Origin: Dipteronia dyeriana
Taxonomy: Eukaryota; Streptophyta; Magnoliopsida; Sapindales; Sapindaceae
Length of the DNA: 64,000 nt
Direction: 5' to 3'
NCBI GenBank assembly: GCA_032871835.1
Contig: CM065296.1
Span: forward strand, 6,706,001 to 6,770,000
Shown one piece after another: positions 43,050-54,890 of the stretch. The translations under genes were made by a program, and so were the position numbers. A model generated the notes under the pieces. That model was not told where the DNA came from, ran no database searches, and was given only the letters and a program-made list of their open reading frames with translations. How positions within the stretch are numbered: position 1 is the first letter of the stretch; the number at the start of each line of letters is the position of its first letter.

Positions 43050-44577
43050 ATGCCGAACAATGCGAACGATAAGCTTTGGCGGTTCCTAGGCCACGAAAAA
43101 TGGATCCGAGTGAGGGTAAACTCTCGAAGCAAGAAGTTCATGATTAAAAACTTGACGACGGTCCTATAAAGATTTGGGCTGTTGGAAAGATTCATGCAGG
43201 GCACTTTCAGAGAATATATGAATTCGAAGTAACCCGTGACATTTTACGGGCAGCTAATCCATAATATATTGAAAAGAGAGATCAATCACCACAATAGACA
43301 AAGACCAAATGAGTTATGGTTTGGATTGGGGAAGTTGAAAGCTCGGTTTGGACAAGAAGAGTTCTGTTTATGCAGCGGCTTGAAGATGGGGTAGTTGTCT
43401 GAAGGTTTTTCCAACAACAATGAAATGGCAGATAATTCAATGCGGACAATAGTTTTCAAAGGACAAAGGCCTACATCTGAGATATTGTATGCCACATTGA
43501 AAAAAATGTCGTTCAAAGAGAGCGAAGATGCATTCAAGATGTTGAATATTTATATGCTCAACCAATTCTTTGGCACGGATGACGAACGGACACCCATCTC
43601 AGGGTGGATGTTTTCCTTAGTTGAAAATGAGAATGAATTCAATAAATTTCCATAAGGTTTTTACATCTTTAGTTATACATTTTTTTTAAAGGATGTACTT
43701 GAGAAACGGCTCCACATATTGAGAGGTAAAGATAAGGGAGATAAAAAGGAAGAAGCAGAAGGAGAAGAAAAAGAAGAAGGAGAAGAAAAAGAAGAAGAAG
43801 AAGAAGAAGATAAGAAGAAAAAGAATAAGAACAAGAGGAAGAACAAGAAGACAACAGAAGAAGAATGATTGAAAGTGAAAGGGAAAGGAAAGGTTTTGGT
43901 GGAGGAAGGTCGAAGAAAAAGAAATCCAATTATTATACCTACAATTTAACCGGGTTCTCTCTACCACTTCAAGTATGTTTTATAAAAATGTTAAGTATTT
44001 TGAACATTAATTGATCTCCGTCATATAAAAACATTATTTGATTCCAATCCGTTTAAATTGTATAGGTATAGGCCATGGAAAGAGTCATTTGTTTTGATGA
44101 TCTGTATGAGAAAAGTATGGTTATCAGGTTTCTAATGTTCACTAGATGGGACTTTATAGCTAAGGATACAGATGTTGAATCAATATTCAATACAATGGTG
44201 TGTACTTAATTAGTCATTCTTTTTATTTATCTAGCGATAATTATTTGTAGAAAATACCCTAACAATTGTTTGTTCCCGATATACAGATGACTTTATTTCC
44301 TTGGGATGTAGAAATTTTTGAAAATGGTAAATCTTACTTTAAGTCATTAGACTTGAAATATGTCTGTGGCCCACTAATAAATAAGAAGAGGAAGAAGTTG
44401 GTGAAGCCGATTGTTCATCCAAGGGAAGAGGAAGTCGGTTCTGATGATGAAGATGGTAATGATGGTACAGACAATGAGAGTGAATGGATTGATATGAGTG
44501 TTCACGATAACCTTACAGAAGCTTCTGCTGGGGGATTCGCAGATAGAAATCCTAAGGTAAGAATGCATCTACACTAA
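43050..44577 (+). pseudogene. Ulp1-like gene, N-terminal part with DUF1985 domain
   Basis: MPNNANDKLWRFLGHEKWIR opens at 43050; after stops near 43168 and 43260, PNELWFGLGKLKARFGQEEF and CLCSGLKMG (about 43297-43390) is the DUF1985 core. 43434-43655 continues TSEILYATLKKMSFKESEDA. A Lys/Glu-rich stretch (43690-43868) and VICFDDLYEKSMVIRFLMFT (about 44083) follow. 44266-44577 reads MTLFPWDVEIFENGKSYFKS, LDLKYVCGPL and an acidic tail. Gaps look like introns (GT/AG, for example around 44195-44285). DUF1985 typically accompanies Ulp1 proteases in plant MULEs. Confidence 0.75.
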
Positions 44578-46009
44578 ACTTGCACAACTTATTGGTTTTA
44601 GTATGCTGTTGTTGTAAGCATTGTAATTCAAATTATGCATTATTTTTAGGTGCTTTCAACAATCCTAGAATTGTATGCTGCTATACTGGAAAGCGAGCAA
44701 TGAATTTTTAAATTTTGTAAAGGTCAATTTGTTAAGATTAGGAAGGACATGACTGTTGAAGTTAAAGGTGTTGAAAAGTCACAAGCACGACAGAAGGAAA
44801 CTGAATCCAAGGTTGTATACAAGGTATTTTAAACATTATTATATGTAATAGTTTATTCTTTCATTATTTTCACTGATTTATTACTGTTGTTGGTATAGGT
44901 TGTAAGTAATGATGATGGTGCTAATCATGGTGTTGGTGAAGATGCAATTGTTAAAGTTGGTAAGGCTGGTAAGGCTGGTAGTTGTTAACAATGGTGTTGA
45001 TTTAAATTCAATTAGGGATGATGAAGATAAGCAAGATGTTGCTGAAAAAGATGTTGTTGATGATCCAAAATCAGTGGTTGAGAAGAAGGGTGATACAAAT
45101 GTTCCTGATGTTTGTGGCAATGATGATGGAGTTATGAAGATGGTTGAGAGTGCGAGTTATAGTGGGGTTATTGGGGATGTTGTAGTTGAGTCTGATACGG
45201 TGGAGGTAATTTTGATACTTTTGTATTAGTCATGTATATGAATGGTTTGAGATTGACTAAATATTTAATCTTATGCAGAACTCAGCGAAAAAATCTATCC
45301 TTAACAAATAAGAGATGCTTCAGATCAACCAATCTGTGAAGCTATTCAACAATGATGTAATGGTTCAATAGGTATTAGATGTGAATGATTATCCATCCTC
45401 GGATGTGTACTTTATCGTCCCCAACATGTCCAGTAGTATGGTGGCACTTGAAGATGCCGACCCTGATGTTCAATACAAAGACAATGACAAAAAGAGATGC
45501 CAAACGTGGTCGAGGTGGCTTGAAAACGCTTGCACAGATCTTATGCCAAATAAGAGAAGGAAACCACATGACTCGAAAGATCAATCAAATGTACACGTGG
45601 TTGAGTTCATGTCATTCCTATAGAGCCAAGACCAAGTTTGGTAATTTTCCATTCCAATAACTCTTTTATATTGTCAATATTATAACCTTAACATTCGTTT
45701 GTGAATTAACGTTGGCCTTTCCACTAGTTTATATACCGGTTAAATGCTGCCTATGATGCGTGAACATTTTGTTGAGCTGTTGGACATGGAAAAATGGATA
45801 TCAGATCTAGTAACATACTTAATTATCTCTTTCTCTCTAATTATTTACACTTTATGTTACTTATTCCCTAACGTACATCACTGCATTTACACAACACATA
45901 CATAGTTACTTTGATATTCTGTGGAAGAAGAGATCAAGCAGTGAGCTAAACTACATGTAGAATATTGGATTCGTTACCTGTTATTTTTTCGCAAGTATCT
46001 CTCTATTTA
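44578..46009 (+). pseudogene. Ulp1-like gene, middle part
   Basis: Short exon-like pieces continue on plus: an acidic Asp/Val-rich stretch (about 44900-45225, DVAEKDVVDDPKSVVEKKGD), 45381-45623 (SSDVYFIVPNMSSSMVALED, WSRWLENACTDLMPNKRRKP) and 45754-45810 (MMREHFVELLDMEKWISDL), where the last piece resembles the start of the C48 domain in plant Ulp1-like proteins. Several stops occur. Exon limits are not certain. Confidence 0.6.
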
Positions 46010-47450
46010 TATGTGTTGAGCCTGGTAATGTTTCCTTGTATATGCATTTTTGATGTTGAGCCTAGTAATGAATGACATGAGTCTGGGAATAATGCAAATA
46101 TATGCATGTCTTATTTTGAGCATGTGAATTCTTGATTCTTATAAGCCTAGACTATGTATGCTTATAAGCCTATGAACGATTCGTATAAGCCTGGAAAACG
46201 TTTGCTTCTGAGCCTTTGCTTGATTGTTATAATCCTGGAAAATGTATGCTTCTGAGCCTATGATTGATCGTTATAATTCAAGAAAGTGTATGCTTCTATG
46301 ACAGAAAAATGTATGCTTCTAAGCTTATGATTGATTCTTATAAGATTGGAAAATGTATGCTTATGAGCCTATGATTGATTGTTATAAGCCTGAAAATGTT
46401 TGCTTTTGAGCCTAGGAATGACTGTTATAAGTCTGGAAAATGTATGCATCTGAGCCTATGATTGATTGTTTTAAGCCTGACAAATGTATACTTCTGAGCA
46501 TAAGAATGATTGTTATAAGCCTAGACGGTGTATGCTTTTGAGCCTTTGAACGCTTCGTATAAGCCTGTAAAAGGTATGCTTTTGAGCCTATGATTGATTG
46601 TTATAAGCCTGAAAAATATATGCTTCTGAGCCTATGATTGATTGTTATAAGCCAGGAAAATTTATGCTTCTAAGCCTATGATTGATTGTTATAAGTTTAG
46701 AAAATGTATGCTTCTGATCCTATGATTGATTGTTATAAGCCTAGAAAATGTTTGCTTTGAGCATAGGAATGATTGTTATAAGCCTGGAAAATGTATGCAT
46801 CTGAGCTTATGATAGATTGTTTTAAGCCCGACAAATGTATGCTTTTGAGCCTAGGAATGATTGTTATAAGCCTGGACTGTGTATGCTTATGAGCCTATTA
46901 ACGATTCTTATAAGCTTGGAAAATGTATGCGTCTGAGCCTATGATTGATTGTTATAAGCCTGGAAAATGTATGTTTCTGAGCCTATGATTGTTTTTTATA
47001 AGCCTGGAAAAAGTATGCATACGAGCCTATGATTGATTGTTTTAAGCCTGGCAAATGTATGCTTCCGAGCCTAAGAATGATTGCTATAAGCCTGGACTGT
47101 GTATGCTTCTGAGCCTATGAACGATTCTTATAAGCCTGGAAAATGTATGCTTATGAGCCTATGATTGTTTGTTATAATCCTGAAAAATGTACTTGTCCGA
47201 GCCTATGATTGATTGTTGTGAGCCTGGAAAATATATGCTTTTGAGCCTATGGTTGATTGTTATAAGCTTGGAAAATATATGCTCTTGAGCCTATGAATGA
47301 TTTTTTTAAGCCTGGAAAATGTATGCTTCTGATCCTAAGAATGATTGTTATACGCTTGGACTATGTATGCTTCTGAGCCTATGAATGATTATTATAAGCC
47401 TGACAAATGTATGCATTTGAGGCTATGAATGATTGTTACAAGCTTGTATA
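46010..47450. repeat. 44-bp minisatellite, about 32 units, inside the Ulp1-like gene
   Basis: The unit is GCCTATGATTGATTGTTATA followed by AGCCTGGAAAATGTATGCTT and CTGA. It is itself made of two related halves of about 22 bp, each starting with GCCT. Units differ by substitutions, but spacing is kept over 1.4 kb. It lies between two coding pieces, so it probably expanded in an intron. Confidence 0.93.
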
Positions 47451-47492
47451 TGCATATTAACCTAAACATCAAGTGACAAACTAAGTTGGATA

Positions 47493-48118
47493 CAATGGAC
47501 ACAAAGAGAAAGATAGCAAAATTTGAGAAAAATGAGGAAAGACGTCAAAAGCAAAATGTTAAAGAAACTATTCCACCTCATTCTCTTCAGCTTAAAAATG
47601 AATGCAAAAAGAAGGGCAAAAAGAACACCGATCCTGTTAACATCTTTGAAGACTATCCGAAATTCGTTCCTTTGGATTATCAGCCAAATGGGGAGTTGCT
47701 CAAACATGTTATAGGACATGAGCTTCTTTATCCTGAACCCATGCAATACGGGGGACCATCGGGGTTGAAAAAAGGAAAAGTACTTCTATTTGATTAGTTG
47801 AAGGGCCTTGATGGTAAAAGTCATCGGGTGAAGAACATACGTTGCCTATTGTATCTATTGCCCTCTTTATTAAATCATGCAAGCTACTACAATGAACTAA
47901 AAATGAAACCTCACACCACCCCATTCACGGTTGAAAGCATGACCTCTGACTTGATTCCACAACAGAACAACGGGTAATTTCATTTTTCCTGTATTCGCAT
48001 TTACAAGCATTATTCCCTTTCCTAAAGATAGTTATGTGTGACATATCCTTCCATTTCACAGATACGGTTGTGGTGTGTTCATGATGAAGGAAGCGGAGTT
48101 AATTGTTACTGGAGTCTA
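47493..48118 (+). pseudogene. Ulp1-like C48 cysteine protease, catalytic C-terminal part
   Basis: ORF 47493-47797 is Lys-rich, then EDYPKFVPLDYQPNGELLKH and KKGKVLLFD, the block that usually holds the catalytic Asp; a stop follows. The next piece reads PFTVESMTSDLIPQQNNG, is split by a GT-AG intron (47974-48061), and continues YGCGVFMMKEAELIV. The Q-x-N-G-Y-x-C-G motif is the Ulp1/SENP catalytic Gln and Cys (Cys codon 48069-48071). A catalytic His was not found. Such enzymes cleave SUMO or similar modifiers; activity here is doubtful because of stops. Confidence 0.8.
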
Positions 48119-48840
48119 AACACCTTTGTTGAAATTGTTTGGACAGAAGGACATTAAAGCCATTTGTAAGGGAATTGCAGTAGACATTTACACCAACGGC
48201 CAACTCTGCAATTCCCCTTAGAATATTTCATTGACATAATTGTATTACGTACATATCATCTTATGACCCTAGACATTTCTATGTAGGAGATGGGAACACC
48301 AAATAGCTTAGAAGCAAAATTTGTATATTATATATTGTACCAGGGAATTATCTTGTAAGCCTTCGAATTATCTTCTAAGGCTTGAAATTTTCCTGTAAAC
48401 ATCGAAATTATCCTGTAAGCCTGGGAATTAACTTTTTGCCATGGAATTGATGGTTTGAGCCTGGAAAATATTTTGTAAGCCCAAGAATATTGAAAAGCAT
48501 GGGAATAATATATCTTGCATGGTATATGAAAATGCAACCAACCCTTAAATTCGAACTACAATAGCCTAGAAATTATTGTAAAGGCCTGGCCTGGGTACAA
48601 TTCTATTAGGCTAGACCTGGGTACAATAGTCATAAGCCCTGGTTTGGTACTAACTGAAAAATCCCAATGATTATTGTCAAGGACTGCCCTGGGTACAATT
48701 CTCTTAGGCCCGGGTTTGGCACAAACTGCAACCAGGCCAGAATTTATAGTGTTGTTTCATTTGTGACATATCCAGTTTTGAACGCAAATGAATGTTCATT
48801 TTAAGTTACAATGGATAACTTTTGGCCTTTCCATTTTTCA
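48119..48840. repeat. GCCTGG-rich spacer in the MULE
   Basis: No gene is seen. 48330-48730 has irregular units such as GGAATTATC(C/T)TGTAAGCCT and CCTGGGTACAATTCT(A/C)TTAG. These belong to the same GCCTGG-type repeat population as the 44-bp array. Confidence 0.6.
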
Positions 48841-49340
48841 ATTTCAAAGGTGAGTTTAAAGGTTACAATGGTTCAATTCAGATGTGACTTTTCATTGAAC
48901 CATTGTAACCTTGACCCTCTAATCAGTGTTTCATAATTTGTCACATCAATCCTCAATTTTTTTTTTTTGTTATTCAGTTTGAGAACAAGAAATAGCAGGA
49001 AATGGTAGAAGCATTGACAACCACATGCTCAATGCCTTTTTTGATTGTATGCATGAATGGATTGCACATGCTGAGGAAACAGTCCGTTAGGAGCGTGTAA
49101 CTGTTAGACGCCTAAGTGTTGATTATTCTGTTTTGATGGGGAAATTCTAGAGTTTGGAAGCTGGAATTATAAATTTACATCTTCAAATCGAAGCAAGAGA
49201 CAATGAACTCAATGGACTGTACCAACTTGTTGAACATATGCATCAGAAGTTAACGACCTTCAATATACCACTTTTAACCTGAAGACAAACACATCAAACC
49301 TTCATTCCACAAAAGACCGCATTTTAATTTCATGTCATAT
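48841..49340 (+). pseudogene. Small coiled-coil ORF, copy A (broken)
   Basis: Homologous to copy B at 53790-54240 over roughly 450 bp, including a leader hairpin (17-bp arms 48861-48877 and 48894-48910). The coding part (about 48985-49275) reads with stops: MEWIAHAEETVR, RLSVDYSVLMG, IEARDNELNGLYQLVEHMHQ. Extra stops show it is more decayed than copy B. Confidence 0.65.
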
Positions 49341-49684
49341 TCCTTAAACACAGGCTGTATTGTTTTTTAACTTATTAAATAATATGAATAATTATTTTGA
49401 AAAAATGAATCACGTTGTGTTTTCTTTGTTCTTTGTTTTTTCATTAATGTAAAGGATACAAGACCAGAACAAGATGCATATGTTAAACAATAGATTTAAA
49501 CACACCGACTTTCCTTCCTTTAAAAACAACATACACATAATTATTTCCCATTTCGTACAACACACTTTATGATATCTATAAATCGAATAAAATAAAATTT
49601 AATCCTCACAGTCATGTCAAACAAAGGGATTTTTTAACTTTCAATTTTAAGATGTACAAATGATGAAGATTTATTACCTGTTAC
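49341..49684. other. Spacer in the MULE
   Basis: AT-rich, no gene. Parts of it (49380-49460 and 49500-49570) recur near 54330-54430 and 51640-51720, so it belongs to the duplicated block around the coiled-coil ORF. Confidence 0.5.
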
Positions 49685-50114
49685 TAAAGGTGTCCACGGT
49701 TCAGTTAAACCGTTCAAAATAACCAAAACCTTCCTCCTAAAACCGTAACCAAAACCGTAACCAAAACCGAACCATAATTGCTGGTTACGAAACCGGTTGG
49801 AAACCGGTTGAAAACCGGTTTCTCGATGGTTCAATTACGGTTATCTAACCCCAAAAACTGCCTCAAAACCGGCGGTTTTGCTATATTTTATTAAAAAAAA
49901 ACTAACCAATAGAATTTTAACTCGTGGCAATTCATTTGTGAAAAAAAAACAACAGTAACCGAAAACGGCCCTAATCGAACCGTAACCGTCAAACCAGTGG
50001 TTACGTAACCGAACCAAACCGTCCCACTCCAGTTACAGTTACAGTTACGGTTAGGCCATTCTACGGAATCGAAACCGGTGGTTCGTAACTGAAACCGAAC
50101 TGTGGAAACCTCTA
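49685..50114. mobile_element. Non-autonomous hAT element in the MULE
   Basis: A perfect 8-bp duplication, CCTGTTAC (49677-49684 and 50115-50122), flanks it. Termini TAAAGGTGTCCAC and GTGGAAACCTCTA are 13-bp inverted repeats with two mismatches. The 430-bp body is packed with AACCG/CGGTT motifs (AACCGGTT, AAACCGTAACC) that can pair. No transposase. Confidence 0.93.
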
Positions 50115-53100
50115 CCTGTTACTATGTCCGCGAGGATTAAATTGATGGAAGCAGCAAATATTGAGAACCTGATAAGGCAAGTTTATTTAGGTTAGGGGGT
50201 CGCTTATATCAAACGTGAAAAAGAAGAACATTTTAGGTATAGGAGTTAAATAACCAATCTGGTTTGACTCATAAAGAAGAAAATTATGTTGTGGGATCCA
50301 GGCTGTTATAAGAAGAAGAAGATTTGGGTAGTGGGATCCATCTGTAACCCATTACAAGCATATCGAGCTCCAACACGTGGTGTCACAAATTCTAATTGAT
50401 GACTTGGCATGTAAAAAAGTCTTGAGCCAATGAATTATTTTACAGGCCTGTGTACAAGTCTCTTAGGTGGGGTTTGTTCCACCAAAGGCCTGGGGTTTGT
50501 TCTTGGGCTTCATGCACCACTTCCTTAGCCTACAACTGCCCAGGCTTTAGTGTTGGGAAAATGGGCTTTGCTTGGCATCAGATGAGGCATGGCAGATCAG
50601 ACCCATGTCTGTTTAAGCCATCAAGGCGACTCAGCCTTGCTTGTTATGCCTGCCATTTGTTTGTCAGATCAACTAAGTTTACATTAACTAAACAACATAT
50701 ATATATATATGTAATTGATGATGTGGCGTGGAAAAAATGGATTTTTCAGTGTAACCGTTTGTGCCTGGGAAATTATTTTAGGCCCGAGAATTTATCTCAC
50801 CCGTGTGATATACCAACAAGTTGAACATTTTTAACATCATAAGCTTGAGAATTGTCTTACTACCTAGGCTAAAAAACAATAACACCACCTACCACATATC
50901 TCGAGTTAAGGCAGTCAAACAACATATAAACACCTATTTTCAAACAACACATAAACACCTGTAACACCACAACACATCCCCTATACACATCCCCTACGTA
51001 ATTGTACCCATGCCTTTACAATTTGTCACATGTTTTTTTTTTGTTCAAATGGATTATTCTACCTATTGTTCAGTTTACAATGAATGTTTAAAAAATTGAT
51101 ACACTGGTTCATTTCAATTATAAAGGTTACAATGATTCAATTTAAATGTAAAGGTGCCTTGGCAATGATATGGTTTTGTTTTGTTTTTCATGTGCTATAC
51201 ACATTTCTCATGCTGTCCTCATATTTCTCATTACTACTCTTAAATATAACCAGAAATTAACAAGATCCAAATACGACAATCGATGTTCAACAACAAAATA
51301 GAAAAGAATAGTTGTTTCCTATGCATTCTTGTTTGATATTAAACAACACCACCAAACCACAACTTAAACATAAACAACTAATCTTTCAAACTATCTTGCC
51401 TACTATAACTCTAAAAATAAAAATAAATAAAAATGCAAACAACATGACACCATTGCTTTCACTATTGTCAGATACATTCTCTGAAACAGTTACACGATAT
51501 AGGCCGAGAATGGGATGAATTGATGGAACGGCTACTTATCGCTTCATATGCTTCATCAGTTGAATTAAACTTCTGGTAAGATGTTCCTGGAAAACCATCT
51601 ACATGTTGATGACATTTAGACCAAGAAGTAAACACACTTGTTTTCCTTCCTTTGAAACAACATAAACATATTTCTTCCCCATTTCATGGGACACACGTTG
51701 TAGGAAATATGTAAATTTAAAAATTTAAAACTTAAACCGGTTTGTTCGAGTATACGAGGCTTAAATTGTAAACAACACAAAATTGTCTCAGGCATTGAAA
51801 ACAAAATGTTGCAAAAACTTTGCAAACCTGTTGGGAGATGAAGATGTTATATCTGAAATGTTGGTTAAAACCTCCCAGGCAAAAAAAAAAACAGTGTCCA
51901 GACGAAATAATAAAAATGAAAAATGTGTCAAGGAGATGTATAAAAATTACAAAAATTGTTTACCTGCAGATATTGATGAGAGGAAGAGCAGGGGAATTGG
52001 AGAATCAGGTTTCAGTTTGGGAAATAAGCAAATAAGTTTGTACACGTGAAGAAGAAAAAGATAGGTTTGCGTGGTTGACTTGGAAACAAGATGAAGATTT
52101 ATTAGGATCAAGGATGTTAATAGTAGAAGATGATTCAGTGAGATCCTTCTATAATCCATTGACAATTGATGACTTGAGCTAATATGATGACATGGCTACC
52201 ATAAAAACCCTGAGCCCAGGATACATTTTACAAGCCTAGGTACAATCCGTTGAGGCCTAGGTATGATTCCTAATTCTTTGAGCTTTTCTTCATGTAAGAA
52301 TTTATATGAGGCTGTAAAAATCTCAACGATTGGCACTGTCCAGTGATATAAGGATATCAATGGAAATCTATACGTTAAGTTTCGAGATCATCAAACGGTG
52401 CAACAAGGATGTTGCTCACATTACACTAGAGATAGCAAACACACCTTTAATTTATGAACCACTCAATGCCTAAGGGTTTTTTGACAAACTTGAAACTTAT
52501 TGGAGTTATTCAATTGGACTCTCGTATTAGGTTTACAGTTGCGATTGCATGTTCAATGGGTGCATACCGCTTTTTCAAAACATCCAGTGCAGTAAAATTT
52601 GTAAAAAGTTTTTTTTAATTACAAATGAATTCCACCAATGGCCTATGCTTTGTTCTAGGGCTTCATGAACTGCTTTCTACGCCTACAGCTTCCCAGGCTT
52701 CAGTGATGGCAAAATCGGCTTCACTTGACATCAAGTCGGCCATGGTAGGCTAGGCCCATTCCAATATAAGGCATCAGACCTGACCCGGCCCAGCCTCTTA
52801 AGCCTACCAATTTTGTTTTTGTAATTAACTTTTAATCATTTATTAATGAATTTATATATTAATTAATTAATTTATAATTTATGACATGGCCTGCCAATTT
52901 CCCTATACATTAATTTTAAATTGATGATGTGGCGACCTCCAAGTCCTGAGCCCAAGAAATATTTTTACAGGCCTGAGTACAAGTCTCTTAGGCCTTGGTA
53001 TAGATCCCAACTTTTTCAGTATTCCTTCCATACATAAACACAAAACCTTTACATGTTGAACCCCTAAATGCCTAAGAGTTCTGTAACAAACTTGTAACTT

Positions 53101-53789
53101 TAATGCAATTGCTTGATTTGGTCTTCTATTTTAGCTATAAGGTTCCGAATTATACTCTGATGGGTTCACACCGACTGTTGAAAACATCTCGTGCACTCAT
53201 AAAAAAATTAAAAAATTGAAATAAAATCCTTTTACATCGAAATTATATCTGCCAGGACCTAGGCGTTATTTCTAGGCTTAATGTCCCATATCTGAGGCCT
53301 ACAACATGCTGGGCTTAGTTCCATGTTAACTCGTCTAGCAAATAATGACATGGCGAGCAAAGGTCGATGAGTGGAGGATTCCTTTTACAGGCCTAGGTAC
53401 TTCTCTGATGGGCCTAGGTCTGGATCCCAATTCTTACTGTTTTCCTTCCTTTCATGAAATTATGCGTTGTTCATAGGTTTAATGTACATATTCCAAGCCA
53501 TACATAATTCCTCCCTCCCGGGATCAGTTCATCTTCTGTTTTTAAAATCTCGATGATGAAAACCAACAAAAACGTGTTTATGTTCAGCAGTGTTTAACAC
53601 AAACTGCTATAGGTACATCGTCGGTACAAAAAGCGACTAGCCCAAAAGACATCATTTTTGTAAATGTTATGTTAAAATATAATCATGGGTATTAAAGGCC
53701 CACAAACATCTTTTAAGTTTTCAATGCAATTGAATGCTCATTTTAAGTTAAAAAAACTTTTGACCTTTGCGGTGTTCAAAGTATATGTG
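50115..53789. other. MULE spacer, no supported gene
   Basis: It holds two related GCCT-rich blocks: about 50470-50660 and 52620-52800 share GCTTTGTTCT-GGGCTTCATG, CC(C/A)AGGCTT, and ATCAGAC-like parts. The ORF at 50450-50824 falls in one of them and is not recognised. 51780-52165 has an open basic stretch on plus (51783-52049) without a family match. The rest shows repeated short motifs such as AAGTCTCTTAGG. Confidence 0.5.
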
Positions 53790-54216
53790 ACTTTTAAGTT
53801 TACAATGGTTCAATTAAAGGTGACTTTTCATTGAACCATTGTAACCTTGGTCTCTATAAATACCACTTCTGTCAAACATATTTGTCTCACTTCAATCTGC
53901 AATCTGTTTTTCAGGCCTGCAAAGAGGAAATGGAAGCAAACGGTAGGATTGTTGACGCCCAAAGGCTCAATGCCATTTTTGAATGTATGTAGGAATGGGT
54001 GGCAAATACTGAGGAAACAGTCCGTAAGGAGCGTGAAAATGTTGAACGCCTAAGTGTTGATTATTCTGTTCTGATGGGGAATTTCCAGAATCTTGAAGCT
54101 AAAATTATGAATTTACATCTTCATATCGAAGCAAGGGACAATGATCTCAATGGACTCTACAAACTTGTTGAACATATGCAGTAGAAGTTGATGGCCTTCA
54201 ATATTCGACCCTCACC
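53790..54216 (+). CDS. Small coiled-coil ORF, copy B (putative)
   Basis: After a hairpin (arms 53800-53814 and 53830-53844) and a TATA-like CTATAAATACC (53854-53864), the frame from about 53911 reads EANGRIVDAQRLNAIFECM, one TAG at about 53988, EWVANTEETVRKERENVERL, SVDYSVLMGNFQNLEAKIMN and IEARDNDLNGLYKLVEHMQ, TAG. It is highly charged with heptad-like spacing, so a coiled coil is likely. I do not recognise a family. Two copies in one MULE suggest it is part of the element. Confidence 0.45.
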
Positions 54217-54249
54217 CTGAAGAAAGAAAAACACATCGAATTTGATATT

Positions 54250-54890
54250 TCTTAGAAGAACACATTTCAACTTCTTCATTTCATGTTTTGTAGGACATCC
54301 ATAGGTTGTACTGTTGACCTTAGCGTATTAATGAAATAAATAATTATTACAAAAAAATGATTTCAGTTGTGTTTTGTTTGTTTTTTTCTCATATTTCTTC
54401 ATTACTTTAAACGGTACCATAACAGAACAAGATGAACATGTTAAACACCAGAACAGAACAAAGTTTCTTTAATAATTTTGGCTTAATATTATATTAAACA
54501 CACCAATAGTGGAAAAGCCCTCTCAGACATGGAATATAACAGATTGAAAGTCTATATTTAATATCTGACAACTTGTATACAAATTTGTAAACTAACAACC
54601 ATATGTAAAAATGATGAAGATTGTTTCCATGCAACTGTGGATGTGAGCAATAATTGATGGGATAGGAAAATATTGGGATGCAAATAAATATGTCTTGAAA
54701 TGATATAGAAAGAAAAGAAGACTTCTAAGTGTTTGAGGTTTTCGATTTGATAACACATGAAGAAGAAGAAGCTGTAGGTTTAGGAGTTTAGTCTTTAATT
54801 TTTTTGGCACACCCTTCTGCCACCGTGGTTCAAGAAGATGCTTTCGGGCAAGTTTTTTATTGTTTCATTTTTGTCCACACTTTGAACAAG
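54250..54890. other. Intergenic region between convergent units of the MULE
   Basis: AT-rich, no supported gene. ORFs on minus (54558-54810) overlap each other in different frames and are unlikely to be real. This is where the plus-strand coiled-coil unit and the minus-strand transposase unit meet. Confidence 0.45.

Noticed and set aside
43669..43967. Minus-strand Leu/Ser/Phe-rich ORFs
   Set aside because: They are the complement of the Lys/Glu-coding purine stretch of the Ulp1-like gene.
50450..50824. 124-codon ORF in the MULE spacer
   Set aside because: It covers one of two related GCCT-rich repeat blocks. The other copy (52620-52800) does not keep the frame, and no domain is recognised.
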